A stretch of DNA of 64,000 nt from Methylotenera_A sp040387035 (GCA_040387035.1 JAZKEN010000001.1:1-64000); one strand, 5' to 3'. Positions 16,959-26,590 are shown, numbered from the stretch's first letter. A program made the numbers and translations. The notes: a model not told the origin generated them from the sequence alone.

Positions 16959-17552
16959 TTAATGACGGTCATTACCCCTGCCGTTGCCACCTTTGTTTTT
17001 GCCGCCTCTGTCATAATCGTTTCTGTCACGACCGCCTTTGTTATAGCTATAGACTTGGTTTCTGTGAGGTGCGTTACCTTGCTGGTTCCAATTGCCATGG
17101 TCACCATCAAAGCGGTCGCCATCTCCGTAATAGCCATTTCGGCCATCGTTTTTACTCCAGTAGTCGCGATCATAGCGCCTGCCGTCATCACCGCGCTGGC
17201 GGTATTCTTGATACCTTGGCACGTAAACGTTTTGATACCAGGTGTCTTGCACGAAATAAACTGGCCTGCCGCAAGCATTGTATCGACCGCAATAGTTTGG
17301 CCAGCGTTTGGCATGGCCTGGTGGCACGTGCAGGTAAACAGGTTGCGCATAGCGATAAGCTGGCTCAACGTAAATCACCCTAGGCTCAGCATATAGCACC
17401 TGTGGCCTTGGATAGTAGTCACCAATATCTAACTGTCCGAAAAAACCGGGCTGGCCAACACTTACTGATACGCCAACGCCCGCCTGTGCGGAAGTGATGC
17501 CGATGGTGGCGGTCATCAGTATTGCACTTAAAGCAACAAAATACTTTTTCAT
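16959..17552 (-). CDS. Secreted Gly/Asn/Asp/Arg-rich hypothetical protein
   Basis: A 197-aa protein with a clear signal peptide (MKKYFVALSAILM to about AQAG). Next come a conserved block with GVGVSVSVGQPGFFG, repeated aromatic-proline Y-P-Q/Y-A-E-P stretches, and LHVPPGHAKRWPNYCGRYNACG with two cysteines. After about residue 115 the chain becomes low complexity, rich in Gly, Asn, Asp, Arg and Tyr. I know the front half as a conserved hypothetical of betaproteobacteria; no function is established. It is probably periplasmic or surface-exposed. It is monocistronic and convergent with slmA. Confidence 0.75.
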   Translation of the reverse strand: MKKYFVALSAILMTATIGITSAQAGVGVSVSVGQPGFFGQLDIGDYYPRPQVLYAEPRVIYVEPAYRYAQPVYLHVPPGHAKRWPNYCGRYNACGRPVYFVQDTWYQNVYVPRYQEYRQRGDDGRRYDRDYWSKNDGRNGYYGDGDRFDGDHGNWNQQGNAPHRNQVYSYNKGGRDRNDYDRGGKNKGGNGRGNDRH

Positions 17553-17742
17553 GATAAAACCTCGTTATATTCAAATTTATATCGCTAAAAAAGCGATGTC
17601 ATTGAGCTTGCCTACAAAATGACTAGTAGCCCACATATTGTGTAGGTATAACGGCTGAAATTGAATCGGGATGACGCTGATTAGCTTGTAAGAACTATCT
17701 GACCAGGTAAATAGATGTAAAGATTGAGTGCTATTAGAAACC

Positions 17743-18963
17743 TTAAAAAATGCGTTGAACGGCTTTTAACCTAGCCTCAAATACCGCCGCTTTAATTTTC
17801 TCAGGTGTTTCAATACCTTGCGCAATCGCGCCAGCATCCACACTTAATGCCGCTTGTAATACCTTTTTAAGCAACTCGGCTTCCGGCAAAGGACAGTTTT
17901 CCAAACCGGTCCTGCCGCGTGAATCGGCTTCACACGCCTTTAAAAAATCTGCAAACCGGGCTGGCTGGCGAATCGCATCTAACTGTACTAAAAATTCAAG
18001 CAAAGTATCGGCGCGCATTTTGCTGGCTTGATGCAATTTGCCATGAAATCTAGCCACAATGTGCGCTAATTCCTTGCAATCATTCGGTACACGCAAGCGG
18101 TTGCATACGTCCTTTAGCAAATCGACACTGCGAATCTCATGCCCAATATGCCGTGGCAGCACATCTTTTGGTGTGGTGCCTTTGCCTAGATCGTGCATCA
18201 ACGCAGCAAAGCGAATGGGTAAATTGAAATTTTGCTGGGCCGCGTAGTCGATCACCATCATCACATGCACGCCGGTGTCAATCTCGGGATGATGTTGCGC
18301 TGGCTGCGGCACTCCCCAAAGCCTATCTAGCTCTGGCAATATCTTTTGCAGGGCGCCACAATCACGCAGCACCTCAAACATACGGCTGGGCTTTGCTTCC
18401 ATCAAGCCTTTGGATAACTCTTGCCAGACGCGTTCTGGCACCAAAGCATCCACTTCACCTGCTTGCACCATCTGCTGCATCAGCTTGTTGGTCTCAGGCG
18501 CTACGGTAAAATCGGTAAAGCGTGCTGCAAAGCGAGCGGCGCGCAATATTCGCACCGGATCTTCGGCAAAAGCATCGCTGACATGGCGCAGGGTTTTCGA
18601 TTGCAGGTCGGCCAAGCCACTAAAGGGATCAATCAATTGCCCATTTTCTGTTTTGGCAATGGCATTAATGGTTAAATCGCGGCGCGCCAGATCCTCTTCC
18701 AAGGTCACTTCCGGAGCGGCATGCACGGCAAAGCCTTTGTAACCGGCTGCGGTCTTGCGCTCTGTACGCGCTAAGGCATATTCTTCATGCGTTTTAGGGT
18801 GCAAAAAAACCGGGAAATCTTTACCGACAGGCCTGTAACCTTGATCTAGCATGGCTTGTGGCGTGGTGCCAACGACTACATAGTCTTTATCTTTGACGGG
18901 CAAGCCCAGTAACTCATCACGCACTGCACCGCCCACACAATAAATTTGCATGCTAGCCGCCAT
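17743..18963 (-). CDS. cca: Multifunctional CCA tRNA nucleotidyltransferase
   Basis: A 406-aa CCA-adding enzyme of the class II, E. coli-like type, which builds and repairs the 3' CCA end of tRNAs. The nucleotidyl-transfer motif GGAVRDELLG is near residues 11-20, with the catalytic DKDYVVVG following, and the nucleotide-selecting region RRDLTINAIA is near 93-102. A C-terminal HD domain is present (LMHDLGKG near 247-254), as in the versions with phosphatase and phosphodiesterase activity. The gene starts 7 bp after the stop of the NDUFA9-like gene, so it is probably co-transcribed with it. Confidence 0.95.
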   Translation of the reverse strand: MAASMQIYCVGGAVRDELLGLPVKDKDYVVVGTTPQAMLDQGYRPVGKDFPVFLHPKTHEEYALARTERKTAAGYKGFAVHAAPEVTLEEDLARRDLTINAIAKTENGQLIDPFSGLADLQSKTLRHVSDAFAEDPVRILRAARFAARFTDFTVAPETNKLMQQMVQAGEVDALVPERVWQELSKGLMEAKPSRMFEVLRDCGALQKILPELDRLWGVPQPAQHHPEIDTGVHVMMVIDYAAQQNFNLPIRFAALMHDLGKGTTPKDVLPRHIGHEIRSVDLLKDVCNRLRVPNDCKELAHIVARFHGKLHQASKMRADTLLEFLVQLDAIRQPARFADFLKACEADSRGRTGLENCPLPEAELLKKVLQAALSVDAGAIAQGIETPEKIKAAVFEARLKAVQRIF

Positions 18964-18970
18964 TTACAAT

Positions 18971-19936
18971 TTATCTTCTGCTGCGGATAGCACGGCCTGC
19001 CGCGCTACGAAAGCCATCATAAGCGCCGCGTGGTGTGGCATTGGTCAGGTATTCCGGCACTACGGCTTCTAACGGCGTTGCAATCACATTTAAGGCTGTT
19101 GCAATCGGCCGCTGCGTGACGCTATCTAACTCCATCGATTTGACATTGTCACGCGTCATCAATTTAATCGGCAGTAACTCCATCGCAAACGCCTGCGCCA
19201 TTGACAGGCTATCGTTCAGGCCGATGATGGGACGCTGTTTGCCCAGAATATCCATCACTGTTTGTACTAGCTCGCGCATGGTATAAACAGTAGGGCCGCC
19301 CAGTTCATAGGTTTTATCAAAGGTGTCGATGTTATTGAGCGCATTGACGAAACAACTGGCTACATCCTCTACCCAAACGGGCTGAAATTTTGCATCGGGC
19401 TTAGCCAATACGATCACCGGTAAATACTTCACCAAACTGGCAAACAGGTTTAAAAAACTATCGCCGCGGCCAAAAATAACGGATGGCCTGAAAATGGTAA
19501 TGTTCAGTTTTTTATTGAAGTCGCTAAGCACAGACTCACCTCTGGCTTTACTGATCAAATATTGGCTGGGTGCATGGCTGCTGGCTTGCAAAGCACTCAT
19601 ATGCAACAAGCGCTCAATACCCAGGCTTTCGCATATTTGCGCCACGCGGCGTGGCAGCTGGTGGTGCATTTCTTCAAAGCTCACTTTGTGGCTTTCGTGC
19701 AGAATGCCGATTAGGTTAATGACGGCATCAGTACCTGCCAAAGCTTCTTTTAAGGCGTGATTATTCATCACGTCACACTCCACCACCTGCACATTCGGCA
19801 GCAAAATCAGATGCTTACTGGCCTCACGGCGGCGCGATAGCACTTTAACCTGGTAGCCTGCGGCATCCAGTTTAGCCACAATACTGCTACCAACAAAGCC
19901 TGCCCCACCTAATACACACACGGTTTTAACTGTCAT
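18971..19936 (-). CDS. Complex I NDUFA9-like NAD(P)-binding protein
   Basis: A 321-aa atypical short-chain dehydrogenase of the NDUFA9/epimerase group. The nucleotide-binding loop VLGGAGFVGSSI is at about 8-19. The SDR tyrosine position is replaced by SQYLISKARGE near 135, where the Tyr and Lys remain recognisable. Such proteins occur as accessory proteins or as quinone/NAD(P)-related reductases in bacteria; the activity here is unknown. It is encoded between slt (35 bp downstream of slt's stop) and cca, all on the minus strand, an arrangement common in betaproteobacteria. Confidence 0.85.
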   Translation of the reverse strand: MTVKTVCVLGGAGFVGSSIVAKLDAAGYQVKVLSRRREASKHLILLPNVQVVECDVMNNHALKEALAGTDAVINLIGILHESHKVSFEEMHHQLPRRVAQICESLGIERLLHMSALQASSHAPSQYLISKARGESVLSDFNKKLNITIFRPSVIFGRGDSFLNLFASLVKYLPVIVLAKPDAKFQPVWVEDVASCFVNALNNIDTFDKTYELGGPTVYTMRELVQTVMDILGKQRPIIGLNDSLSMAQAFAMELLPIKLMTRDNVKSMELDSVTQRPIATALNVIATPLEAVVPEYLTNATPRGAYDGFRSAAGRAIRSRR

Positions 19937-19971
19937 TACATCTGTCCTGAAAATAATTGTTGGCTATTGGC

Positions 19972-21957
19972 TTATTGCTCGTCGTTAATCAAAATAGCAC
20001 TGTTTAGCTCTGTATTATCGATATTAATTGGGGCAATTGCAGCAAGCGCCTTGCCCGGAATAATACCTAAACGCTGTTTTAAAGTGGTGGATTTCAAGCC
20101 CAATTGATGCGCGTAAATATGGGCGTTGGCCATCACTTTTTGTACATAGCTACGCGTTTCACTAAACGGAATCGTCTCCGCGTAAATCGCCCCTTCCAGC
20201 GGCTCATCTGCCATCCATTTTTTCGCACGGCTTGGCCCTGCATTATAAGCCGCTGTTGCCATTACCGCCTGGCCGTCCATCAAATCAAGCGTGTAGCGTA
20301 AATAATAGGTACCCAACGCAATATTGGTATCCAGCTCTTGAATCATGTCCGGGTGATAGTCTTCAATACCCGCCTTACCGGCTATCCATTTGGCAGTAGC
20401 TGGCATCAATTGCATCAGGCCGGATGCGCCCACACCGGATTTTGCGTAATGCATAAAACGGCTTTCTTGCCGCGTGATGCCATATACCCATGCTTCATCG
20501 ATAACCTGCTCCTCTGCTGCCGGTTTTATGTAAGTGCGATAAGGTGTTGGATAACGCAATGCAAAATCGTGCATTTGGGTGGTTTTATCGGCGGTGACTA
20601 TGGCTAAATCGTGCCAGTTTTTACGATGGGCAAACTCTGCCGCCGCTAATAACTGGCTATCATCAAACGCTTTGGATGCAAATGCCCATTCGGCTTTTGC
20701 TTCCCATTTAAAATCCAGTCGCTGCAGCGCAACGGCGCGTTGAATAGCCGGTATATCGGCAAATGCTTGCACCGCCTCTTCTGTTGCTTTGTGCGTGACA
20801 AGCGGCTGGCTAATAAAACCTTCCAGTTCATCTTGTGCCAGCCAGCCGTAAAAATGGCGCTCTGTAGATAATTTGGCAAACAGTGTATTCGCCTCCAGGG
20901 TTTGCTTTTGCGCTTTTAAAGCACGCGCTTTCCAGTAGCGCCACGCGCCTTCCTCTGCCTGGCTTGCATCCATCTTTGATATCACGGCCACTACTGTTGG
21001 CCAATTCTTATCTCGCAGTGCGGCGCGCGTATACCATGCCAGCTGGTCTTTATCCAAGGTGTCGCCGGCCAATTTAAACCAATCTATTGCTTGCGGCTCA
21101 TGGCGTTGCGCCGCATACAAAGCAAGCCGCCCATAAAATGTTTTCCTGTCATCGGCCTGCATCGACGATTCAAGCTGGTTAAACAAGCTCCATGCCTGCA
21201 AGGAATTGGTTTTGGCCACGCGATTAAGCGCCATCAGGTTAAGCTCGCGCCCTAACCGCGTTTTAAATGAAACGGCTTTTTTTTCCAGCATATCGGCTGG
21301 ATTGGCATTGACCTTATCAATTAACTTGAGCTGGCTTGGCTCAAAGCTGTAGCTGCGTTTAAGAATGCCTTTGGCTAAGGTCAGGCGATTATCGGTAATG
21401 GCCAACCTGAATCGAGCCCAAATATCTTCCTCGCTTAATACCTTGGCTGCTTGCATGCGATCGTAAAGGCTATTGCAGTTACCGGGTTGTTCTTTGGCTT
21501 GCAGCCATAGCGGCTTGGCCGCTTCTAATAATGCCGCATCGCCAAGGACTGCCTTTGCCTCTGCGGCATAACAGGCAACAGCAGCGTCTTCGAGTGCGTA
21601 ATTGGGAAACTCCGCTGAAAAAGCGGACCAATCCTGGTCTTTACCGAGTTTTTTTAAGTATTCGCCACGCAATTTATCGGCAAAAGGGTATTCGCTATAA
21701 GCATTGATAAAATCCACAACAGCTTGATTATCCGCCTCATCCAAGCTCAATAGCATCAGCCAGTATTCTGCGTAGGGGGCGAGAATATATTCTTGATGCT
21801 GCAATTGCTGCGTATATTCAGATAGCGCAATGGCGTTTTTTTGATTGTAGGCGGCGCGCGCCAGTAAAAAATCTTCATCGCCAGTGGCGGCAAAGCTTGA
21901 GTCGGCAACTATTGCGAATAGCAAAACCGCGTATTTTATAAAGGATAGGTTGTGCAT
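19972..21957 (-). CDS. slt: Soluble lytic murein transglycosylase
   Basis: A 661-aa periplasmic Slt70-type lytic transglycosylase that cleaves peptidoglycan to 1,6-anhydromuropeptides. A signal peptide covers about residues 1-23 (LLFAIVADSSFA). A long alpha-superhelical U/L domain follows. The catalytic SLT domain lies from about 480, with the catalytic Glu in TRQESRF, GASGLMQLMPATAKW, and AAYNAGPSRAKKW. The length is usual for the family. It is upstream of the NDUFA9-like and cca genes and close to the cell-wall cluster, which fits a role in wall turnover. Confidence 0.94.
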   Translation of the reverse strand: MHNLSFIKYAVLLFAIVADSSFAATGDEDFLLARAAYNQKNAIALSEYTQQLQHQEYILAPYAEYWLMLLSLDEADNQAVVDFINAYSEYPFADKLRGEYLKKLGKDQDWSAFSAEFPNYALEDAAVACYAAEAKAVLGDAALLEAAKPLWLQAKEQPGNCNSLYDRMQAAKVLSEEDIWARFRLAITDNRLTLAKGILKRSYSFEPSQLKLIDKVNANPADMLEKKAVSFKTRLGRELNLMALNRVAKTNSLQAWSLFNQLESSMQADDRKTFYGRLALYAAQRHEPQAIDWFKLAGDTLDKDQLAWYTRAALRDKNWPTVVAVISKMDASQAEEGAWRYWKARALKAQKQTLEANTLFAKLSTERHFYGWLAQDELEGFISQPLVTHKATEEAVQAFADIPAIQRAVALQRLDFKWEAKAEWAFASKAFDDSQLLAAAEFAHRKNWHDLAIVTADKTTQMHDFALRYPTPYRTYIKPAAEEQVIDEAWVYGITRQESRFMHYAKSGVGASGLMQLMPATAKWIAGKAGIEDYHPDMIQELDTNIALGTYYLRYTLDLMDGQAVMATAAYNAGPSRAKKWMADEPLEGAIYAETIPFSETRSYVQKVMANAHIYAHQLGLKSTTLKQRLGIIPGKALAAIAPINIDNTELNSAILINDEQ

Positions 21958-21966
21958 ATAAATTCG

Positions 21967-22149
21967 CTATAAGCGAATGACTCTCGTGATTAAATACAAT
22001 AGCAATACCAGCACCAACATCCAGCCAGTGTACTTAAGCATTTGTTTTAGCAGTATTAAATATTTTTGTTGGCGGCTGACCAAATACATGGCCAATAGAA
22101 CTAAGCTTGCGATAAAAACCAAAATAATCGTTAATCTAATGATTGGCAT
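21967..22149 (-). CDS. Small two-helix inner-membrane protein
   Basis: A 60-aa hypothetical protein made almost entirely of two hydrophobic helices (about residues 5-25 and 40-57). They are separated by a basic RQQKYLILLKQ loop, and the C-terminus ends in RVIRL. I recognise no family. It ends 10 bp before the slt start on the same strand and may be co-transcribed. No clear Shine-Dalgarno sequence is visible, so expression is unproven; membrane location is the only supported statement. Confidence 0.55.
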   Translation of the reverse strand: MPIIRLTIILVFIASLVLLAMYLVSRQQKYLILLKQMLKYTGWMLVLVLLLYLITRVIRL

Positions 22150-22202
22150 GGCTTTAATTTAACTTAGTGAAGTTATCTCGGTTGAATTTAGCTTAAATGG
22201 TT

Positions 22203-23141
22203 TTAACTAAAATGCGGCATAAGATTAGGGGTAAAAAAAGCGGTTTGTTCCTGGAAGCCTTTAGGCGCCTCTTCTATATGTTCAAAAGTGGCGAATTCCC
22301 AGGCATCGGCATCGGCCAGCAAGGCAATCAACAGCGCATTATTCAGCGCATGGCCAGATTTATAAGCCGTAAAAGCACCCAGCAAGGGGTGACCCAGCAT
22401 ATATAAATCGCCAATAGCGTCTAACACTTTGTGCTTGGCAAATTCGTCTTCGTAGCGCAAGCCATCACGATTCAAAATACGGTATTCATCCAACACAATC
22501 GCATTATCTAGGCTGCCACCACGCGCTAATCCATTGGCACGCAGGTATTCCACTTCGTGCATGAATCCGAAAGTCCGCGCCCGGCTGATTTCCTTGATAT
22601 AGCTATTATCTTTAAAATCTATCTTGACATTGCTACCTGAATTTTCAAAAACAGGATGCGCAAAATCGATGGTGAAATCCATTTTAAAGCCATGATACGG
22701 CTCGAATTTCACCCATTTATCACCTTCTTTTACTTCAACTAGCTTTTTGATCCGGATGAATTTCTTAGCGGCAGGCTGCTCTACAATGCCAGCTTGCTGC
22801 AACAAATAGATAAAGGGGCCAGCGCTACCATCCATAATGGGAATCTCAGAAGCGGTCACTTCTATCATCACATTATCAACGCCCAGGCCGGATAATGCAG
22901 ACATTAAGTGCTCTACAGTGCTAACGCGTGCACCATTGTGTTCTAGGGCAGAACACATGCGTGTATCGCGCACTGCATCAGGTTGTGCTTGTATCGTTGG
23001 CGCTCCGGGCAAATCGGCGCGCTTGAATACAATGCCTGTGTCGATTGCGGCCGGCTGCAAAGTCAGCGTGACTTTTTCACCATTATGCAAACCAACGCCA
23101 GTAGCACTAATCTGTTTTTTTAATGTTCTTTGTTTTAGCAC
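22203..23141 (-). CDS. lpxC: UDP-3-O-acyl-N-acetylglucosamine deacetylase
   Basis: A 312-aa LpxC, the zinc deacetylase that commits UDP-acyl-GlcNAc to lipid A synthesis. Zinc and catalytic motifs are in place: VEHLMSALSGLGVDN near residues 76-90, RGGSLDNAIVLDE near 197 and LDAIGDLYMLGHPLLGAF near 240-257. The start is a GTG at 23141, whose following residues LKQRTLKKQISATGVGLHNG match the family N-terminus; no clear Shine-Dalgarno site is seen. It follows ftsZ at the end of the dcw cluster, the standard proteobacterial order. Confidence 0.96.
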   Translation of the reverse strand: MLKQRTLKKQISATGVGLHNGEKVTLTLQPAAIDTGIVFKRADLPGAPTIQAQPDAVRDTRMCSALEHNGARVSTVEHLMSALSGLGVDNVMIEVTASEIPIMDGSAGPFIYLLQQAGIVEQPAAKKFIRIKKLVEVKEGDKWVKFEPYHGFKMDFTIDFAHPVFENSGSNVKIDFKDNSYIKEISRARTFGFMHEVEYLRANGLARGGSLDNAIVLDEYRILNRDGLRYEDEFAKHKVLDAIGDLYMLGHPLLGAFTAYKSGHALNNALLIALLADADAWEFATFEHIEEAPKGFQEQTAFFTPNLMPHFS

Positions 23142-23178
23142 TTAATGTTTATTTCGTCTGTATATTCCGTACATACCT

Positions 23179-23237
23179 AGCCAGAATACCTGGCTGGTTC
23201 CCTTTATTACCTGCAGCAATTGTTTACACGTAAACAA
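23179..23237. promoter_or_regulatory. Two dyads in the ftsZ-lpxC intergenic region
   Basis: AGCCAG-AATAC-CTGGCT (23179-23195) and TTGTTTAC-AC-GTAAACAA (23220-23237) are both perfect inverted repeats. Neither has a U-run, so they may be operators or an mRNA processing site rather than a terminator. No binding protein is identified. Confidence 0.45.
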
Positions 23238-23264
23238 GTGTTGCCAGCTTTATAGCAGTTTAAA

Positions 23265-24431
23265 CTAATCGGCCTGTTTGCGTAAAAATGCCGGGATGTC
23301 ATATTCCTCAACACCTGACATTTTCATCGCCTCTACTTGCGCGCGACGATTGTTTTGACTAAACACCGCTGGCGCTTCGTCTTCAACTTCGCCACCTACA
23401 AATACTGGCTGACTATTGGTACCTGTCATCAGTGTTGTCATTACACGCAATTCCGGCTTGGCCTGGCGACGGGCTACAGCGCCGTTTAAGCCAGTTGCTA
23501 CCATTGTTACGCGTAATCGGTCACCCATGTTTTCGTCTACCACGTTACCCACAATCACGGTTGCATCTTCTGCAGTGAACGCTTTAATGGTGTTCATAAC
23601 GTCATAGTACTCTTTCATTTTAAAGCTGGCACTTGCCGTAATGTTTACTAAAACGCCGCGCGCGTTAGCTAAGTTGACGTCTTCCAGCAATGGACTGGCA
23701 ACCGCCTGTTCTGCCGCGATATTGGCACGGTTAGGGCCGCTTGCTTCAGCAGAACCCATCATCGCCATACCCATCTCAGACATTACTGTACGTACATCGG
23801 CAAAGTCAACGTTAACCAAACCCGGGCAATTAATGATTTCTGCAATACCTGAGACAGCATTATGCAGCACGTCGTTCGCAGCGCTGAACGCTTCTGTAAA
23901 CGGCACATCTTCGCCCAATACTTCCATCAATTTTTCATTTGGAATCACAATCAATGAATCCACATGTTGTGAAAGCTCTTCTAAGCCCTCTGCTGCCACT
24001 TTAGTACGCTTGCCTTCAAATGCAAACGGCTTAGTCACAACAGCCACCGTTAAAATGCCCATTTCTTTGGCTACTTCAGCAATGATTGGCGCAGCACCGG
24101 TACCAGTGCCACCGCCCATGCCTGCTGTAATAAACAGCATATCGGCGCCGTCGATCATTTCCGCGATACGGTCGCGATCTTCTAAAGCGGCATCTCGGCC
24201 TACTTCCGGCTTAGCTCCAGCACCAAGACCTTTAGTGATATCGCTACCGATTTGTAAGGTTTTAGTGGCAGAACTTTTCTTTAAAGCCTGCGCATCGGTA
24301 TTAGCGCTGATGAACTCCACGCCCAATACGTTTTTGCTAATCATATGGTTGATTGCATTGCCGCCGCAACCGCCCACACCAATCACTTTGATAACCGCTT
24401 CTTGTGAATCTTTTTCCATAATTTCAAACAT
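23265..24431 (-). CDS. ftsZ: Cell division protein FtsZ
   Basis: A 388-aa tubulin-like GTPase that polymerises into the Z ring. The tubulin signature GGGTGTGAAP is near residues 105-114, with VGGCGGNAIN near 19-28 at the nucleotide site. A flexible linker after about 320 leads to the conserved C-terminal peptide EEYDIPAFLRKQ, the docking site for FtsA, ZipA and SlmA. The ATG at 24431 has GGAG 8 nt upstream. It follows ftsA by 74 bp. SlmA, its inhibitor, is encoded in the same window. Confidence 0.97.
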   Translation of the reverse strand: MFEIMEKDSQEAVIKVIGVGGCGGNAINHMISKNVLGVEFISANTDAQALKKSSATKTLQIGSDITKGLGAGAKPEVGRDAALEDRDRIAEMIDGADMLFITAGMGGGTGTGAAPIIAEVAKEMGILTVAVVTKPFAFEGKRTKVAAEGLEELSQHVDSLIVIPNEKLMEVLGEDVPFTEAFSAANDVLHNAVSGIAEIINCPGLVNVDFADVRTVMSEMGMAMMGSAEASGPNRANIAAEQAVASPLLEDVNLANARGVLVNITASASFKMKEYYDVMNTIKAFTAEDATVIVGNVVDENMGDRLRVTMVATGLNGAVARRQAKPELRVMTTLMTGTNSQPVFVGGEVEDEAPAVFSQNNRRAQVEAMKMSGVEEYDIPAFLRKQAD

Positions 24432-24505
24432 CTCAATTTCTCCTTTTTGCCTTGATATTTGCGATTAACTTGCGTTAAACGCTGCCCTATTGCTACTACT
24501 TAATA

Positions 24506-25744
24506 CTAAAAATTACCCTGAAACCACGACTTCATTTTTTCAAACAAGCGCCCTATTGAACTTGACTCCATCTGCCCGCTGATTTGACGCTCCAACTGCT
24601 GCTTGCCCATCAAAATCAAGCCTACCGCCGTGGCATAACGCGGATTACTCACCACTTCAGATAAGCCCCCTACATAACGTGGCATGCCTAAACGTACTGG
24701 CATATGAAAAATCTCTTCGCCCAGCTCTATCATGCCGCGCATCATCGCAGAGCCGCCTGTGATTACGATGCCGGAAGCGATCATTTCTTCCATGCCGCTG
24801 CGGCGTAATTCCTGCAATACAAACTCATACAGCTCTACCACGCGCGGCTCAATCACTTCTGCCAGCGTTTGCACAGACAATTGGCGGGCTTCGCGGCCAT
24901 CCACGCCCGGCACTTCTACAATTTCACGGGCATCCGCTAATTGGCGCAGTGCGCAACCATGCTTAACCTTGATATCTTCTGCCGACTGCGTTGGTGTGCG
25001 GAAAGCCACAGCAACGTCATTGGTGATTTGATCACCGGCGATCGGTATGACCGCTGTGTGGCGGATGGAACCGTTTTTAAACACGGCGATATCCGTTGTG
25101 CCACCGCCGATATCGACGATACACACACCCAGGTCTTTTTCGTCATCGGTCAGCACAGCCACGCTGGATGCCAATGGTTGCAGGATCAGATCGCTGACTT
25201 CCAGGCCGCAACGCTTGATGCACTTCACAATATTCTGTGCGGCAGCCACGGCGCCGGTAACGATATGCACTTTGGCCTCTAATTTCATGCCGCTCATGCC
25301 CAATGGGTCGCGCACATCATCCTGGCCATCGATAATGAATTCTTGCGTAAGGATATGCAGGATCTGCTGGTCGGCCGGCAAGGCAATCGCGCGTGCGGTT
25401 TCTACCACACGGTCAATATCCATCTGCGTGACTTCCGCTTCTTTAATCTTGACCATGCCATGTGAATTCAGGCTTTTAATATGGCTGCCTGCAATGCCGG
25501 TAAACACCGCATTGATCTTGCAATCCGCCATCAATTCCGCTTCTTCGATCGAGCGTTGAATCGCTTGCATAGTGGAATCAATATTGATGACAACGCCTTT
25601 TTTCAGTCCGCGTGAAACATGCTGGCCAAGCCCAATCACCTTTAGCGTGCCCTCTGGCAGCAATTCGGCCACAATGGTCACAATCTTAGATGTGCCGATA
25701 TCTAACCCCACAATTAGGTTTTTATCTTCACGAACCTTACTCAT
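24506..25744 (-). CDS. ftsA: Cell division protein FtsA
   Basis: A 412-aa actin-like ATPase that anchors FtsZ filaments to the membrane. Visible marks are NLIVGLDIGTSKI near the N-terminus, VDIGGGTTDIAVF near 205-217 and ITGGSAMMRGM near 335-345. The C-terminal amphipathic membrane-targeting helix is suggested by GRLFEKMKSWFQGNF. I prefer the second ATG (25744), 6 nt from GGGAG; the ATG at 25747 is only 3 nt away. It lies between ftsQ and ftsZ, the canonical order. Confidence 0.96.
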   Translation of the reverse strand: MSKVREDKNLIVGLDIGTSKIVTIVAELLPEGTLKVIGLGQHVSRGLKKGVVINIDSTMQAIQRSIEEAELMADCKINAVFTGIAGSHIKSLNSHGMVKIKEAEVTQMDIDRVVETARAIALPADQQILHILTQEFIIDGQDDVRDPLGMSGMKLEAKVHIVTGAVAAAQNIVKCIKRCGLEVSDLILQPLASSVAVLTDDEKDLGVCIVDIGGGTTDIAVFKNGSIRHTAVIPIAGDQITNDVAVAFRTPTQSAEDIKVKHGCALRQLADAREIVEVPGVDGREARQLSVQTLAEVIEPRVVELYEFVLQELRRSGMEEMIASGIVITGGSAMMRGMIELGEEIFHMPVRLGMPRYVGGLSEVVSNPRYATAVGLILMGKQQLERQISGQMESSSIGRLFEKMKSWFQGNF

Positions 25745-25777
25745 CATTTACTCCCTTTTTCATTTTTAACCTTTTGC

Positions 25778-26590
25778 TTAAGCAACCCTGGCCGGCTTAG
25801 TGGGCACGGCTTTAACAGGTGTACCTGTTGGTGATTTGGGTACCGGCTTAGCCGCTTGTTCTTTTGTTACTGCCTCTTTGGCAACCGGTTTAGCACCAGC
25901 CGGCTTGCGCACCGCAAACCCGTTTGGATAGCGCAAATCAGCATAGGCCACTTGCACGTTTAGCTGGCTAAGTGTGGATTGATACGCACCTGCAAACTTG
26001 TTTAAACGTGCATCCATATCGACACGACCCAATGCAATCAGCAAACCTTTATCTGTTTTAATTTCCCAAGAGCGGCGTGGTGACAAGGTCACCTGCGCGA
26101 TCTTGATATCGGCTTTATTCAAAATCTGGCTGTAACTGCCATAGCTTTTGGTCACTTCCAGCACGCCATCGCCTGGCCCGTAAAACACCGGCAACTCCGC
26201 ATCGGTGGCTGCCTGGAACAGTTCACCATGCGTATTCACCAAGGCGATATTGCCCCAGCGCGCAAGCGCCTGGTGCTCTTCAATCGCCACCTCTAACTGG
26301 TCCGGCCACTGGCGGCGCACGCTCACCACACGCGCCCAAGGTAGCTTTTGAAACGCATCACGCGCTTTTACCAAATCCAATGTAAAAAAGTTACCTTTCA
26401 AATGTTTAGCCACAATCAATTTAATCTGCTCACGGTTCACATGCGCCAACTGCCCATCAATTTTCACTTCGCGTAGCGGGAAGATTGGCAGGTGCACCAC
26501 CACAAACACCAGGGCGTACAGCATCAGCACCACCGACATGGCGAATAGCAAATTGGCAAGCCAATTGAGCAGGCGGGGTTTATCCCACAT
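25778..26590 (-). CDS. ftsQ: Cell division protein FtsQ
   Basis: A 270-aa bitopic divisome protein. A short cytoplasmic N-terminus is followed by a membrane helix (about 9-30), then the POTRA domain (FPLREVKIDGQLAHVNREQI) and the beta domain. It links FtsK to FtsL/FtsB and regulates septal synthesis. After about residue 225 it has a Lys/Pro/Ala-rich tail (KPVAKEAVTKEQAAKPVPK) that is longer than in E. coli. The start overlaps the ddl stop by 11 bp, which implies coupled translation. Confidence 0.93.
   Translation of the reverse strand: MWDKPRLLNWLANLLFAMSVVLMLYALVFVVVHLPIFPLREVKIDGQLAHVNREQIKLIVAKHLKGNFFTLDLVKARDAFQKLPWARVVSVRRQWPDQLEVAIEEHQALARWGNIALVNTHGELFQAATDAELPVFYGPGDGVLEVTKSYGSYSQILNKADIKIAQVTLSPRRSWEIKTDKGLLIALGRVDMDARLNKFAGAYQSTLSQLNVQVAYADLRYPNGFAVRKPAGAKPVAKEAVTKEQAAKPVPKSPTGTPVKAVPTKPARVA

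Noticed and set aside
23179..23195. AGCCAG-AATAC-CTGGCT hairpin after ftsZ as a sixth copy of the palindromic repeat
   Set aside because: It has the 5-nt loop, but its flanks do not align with the other copies and no terminal inverted repeats are visible.
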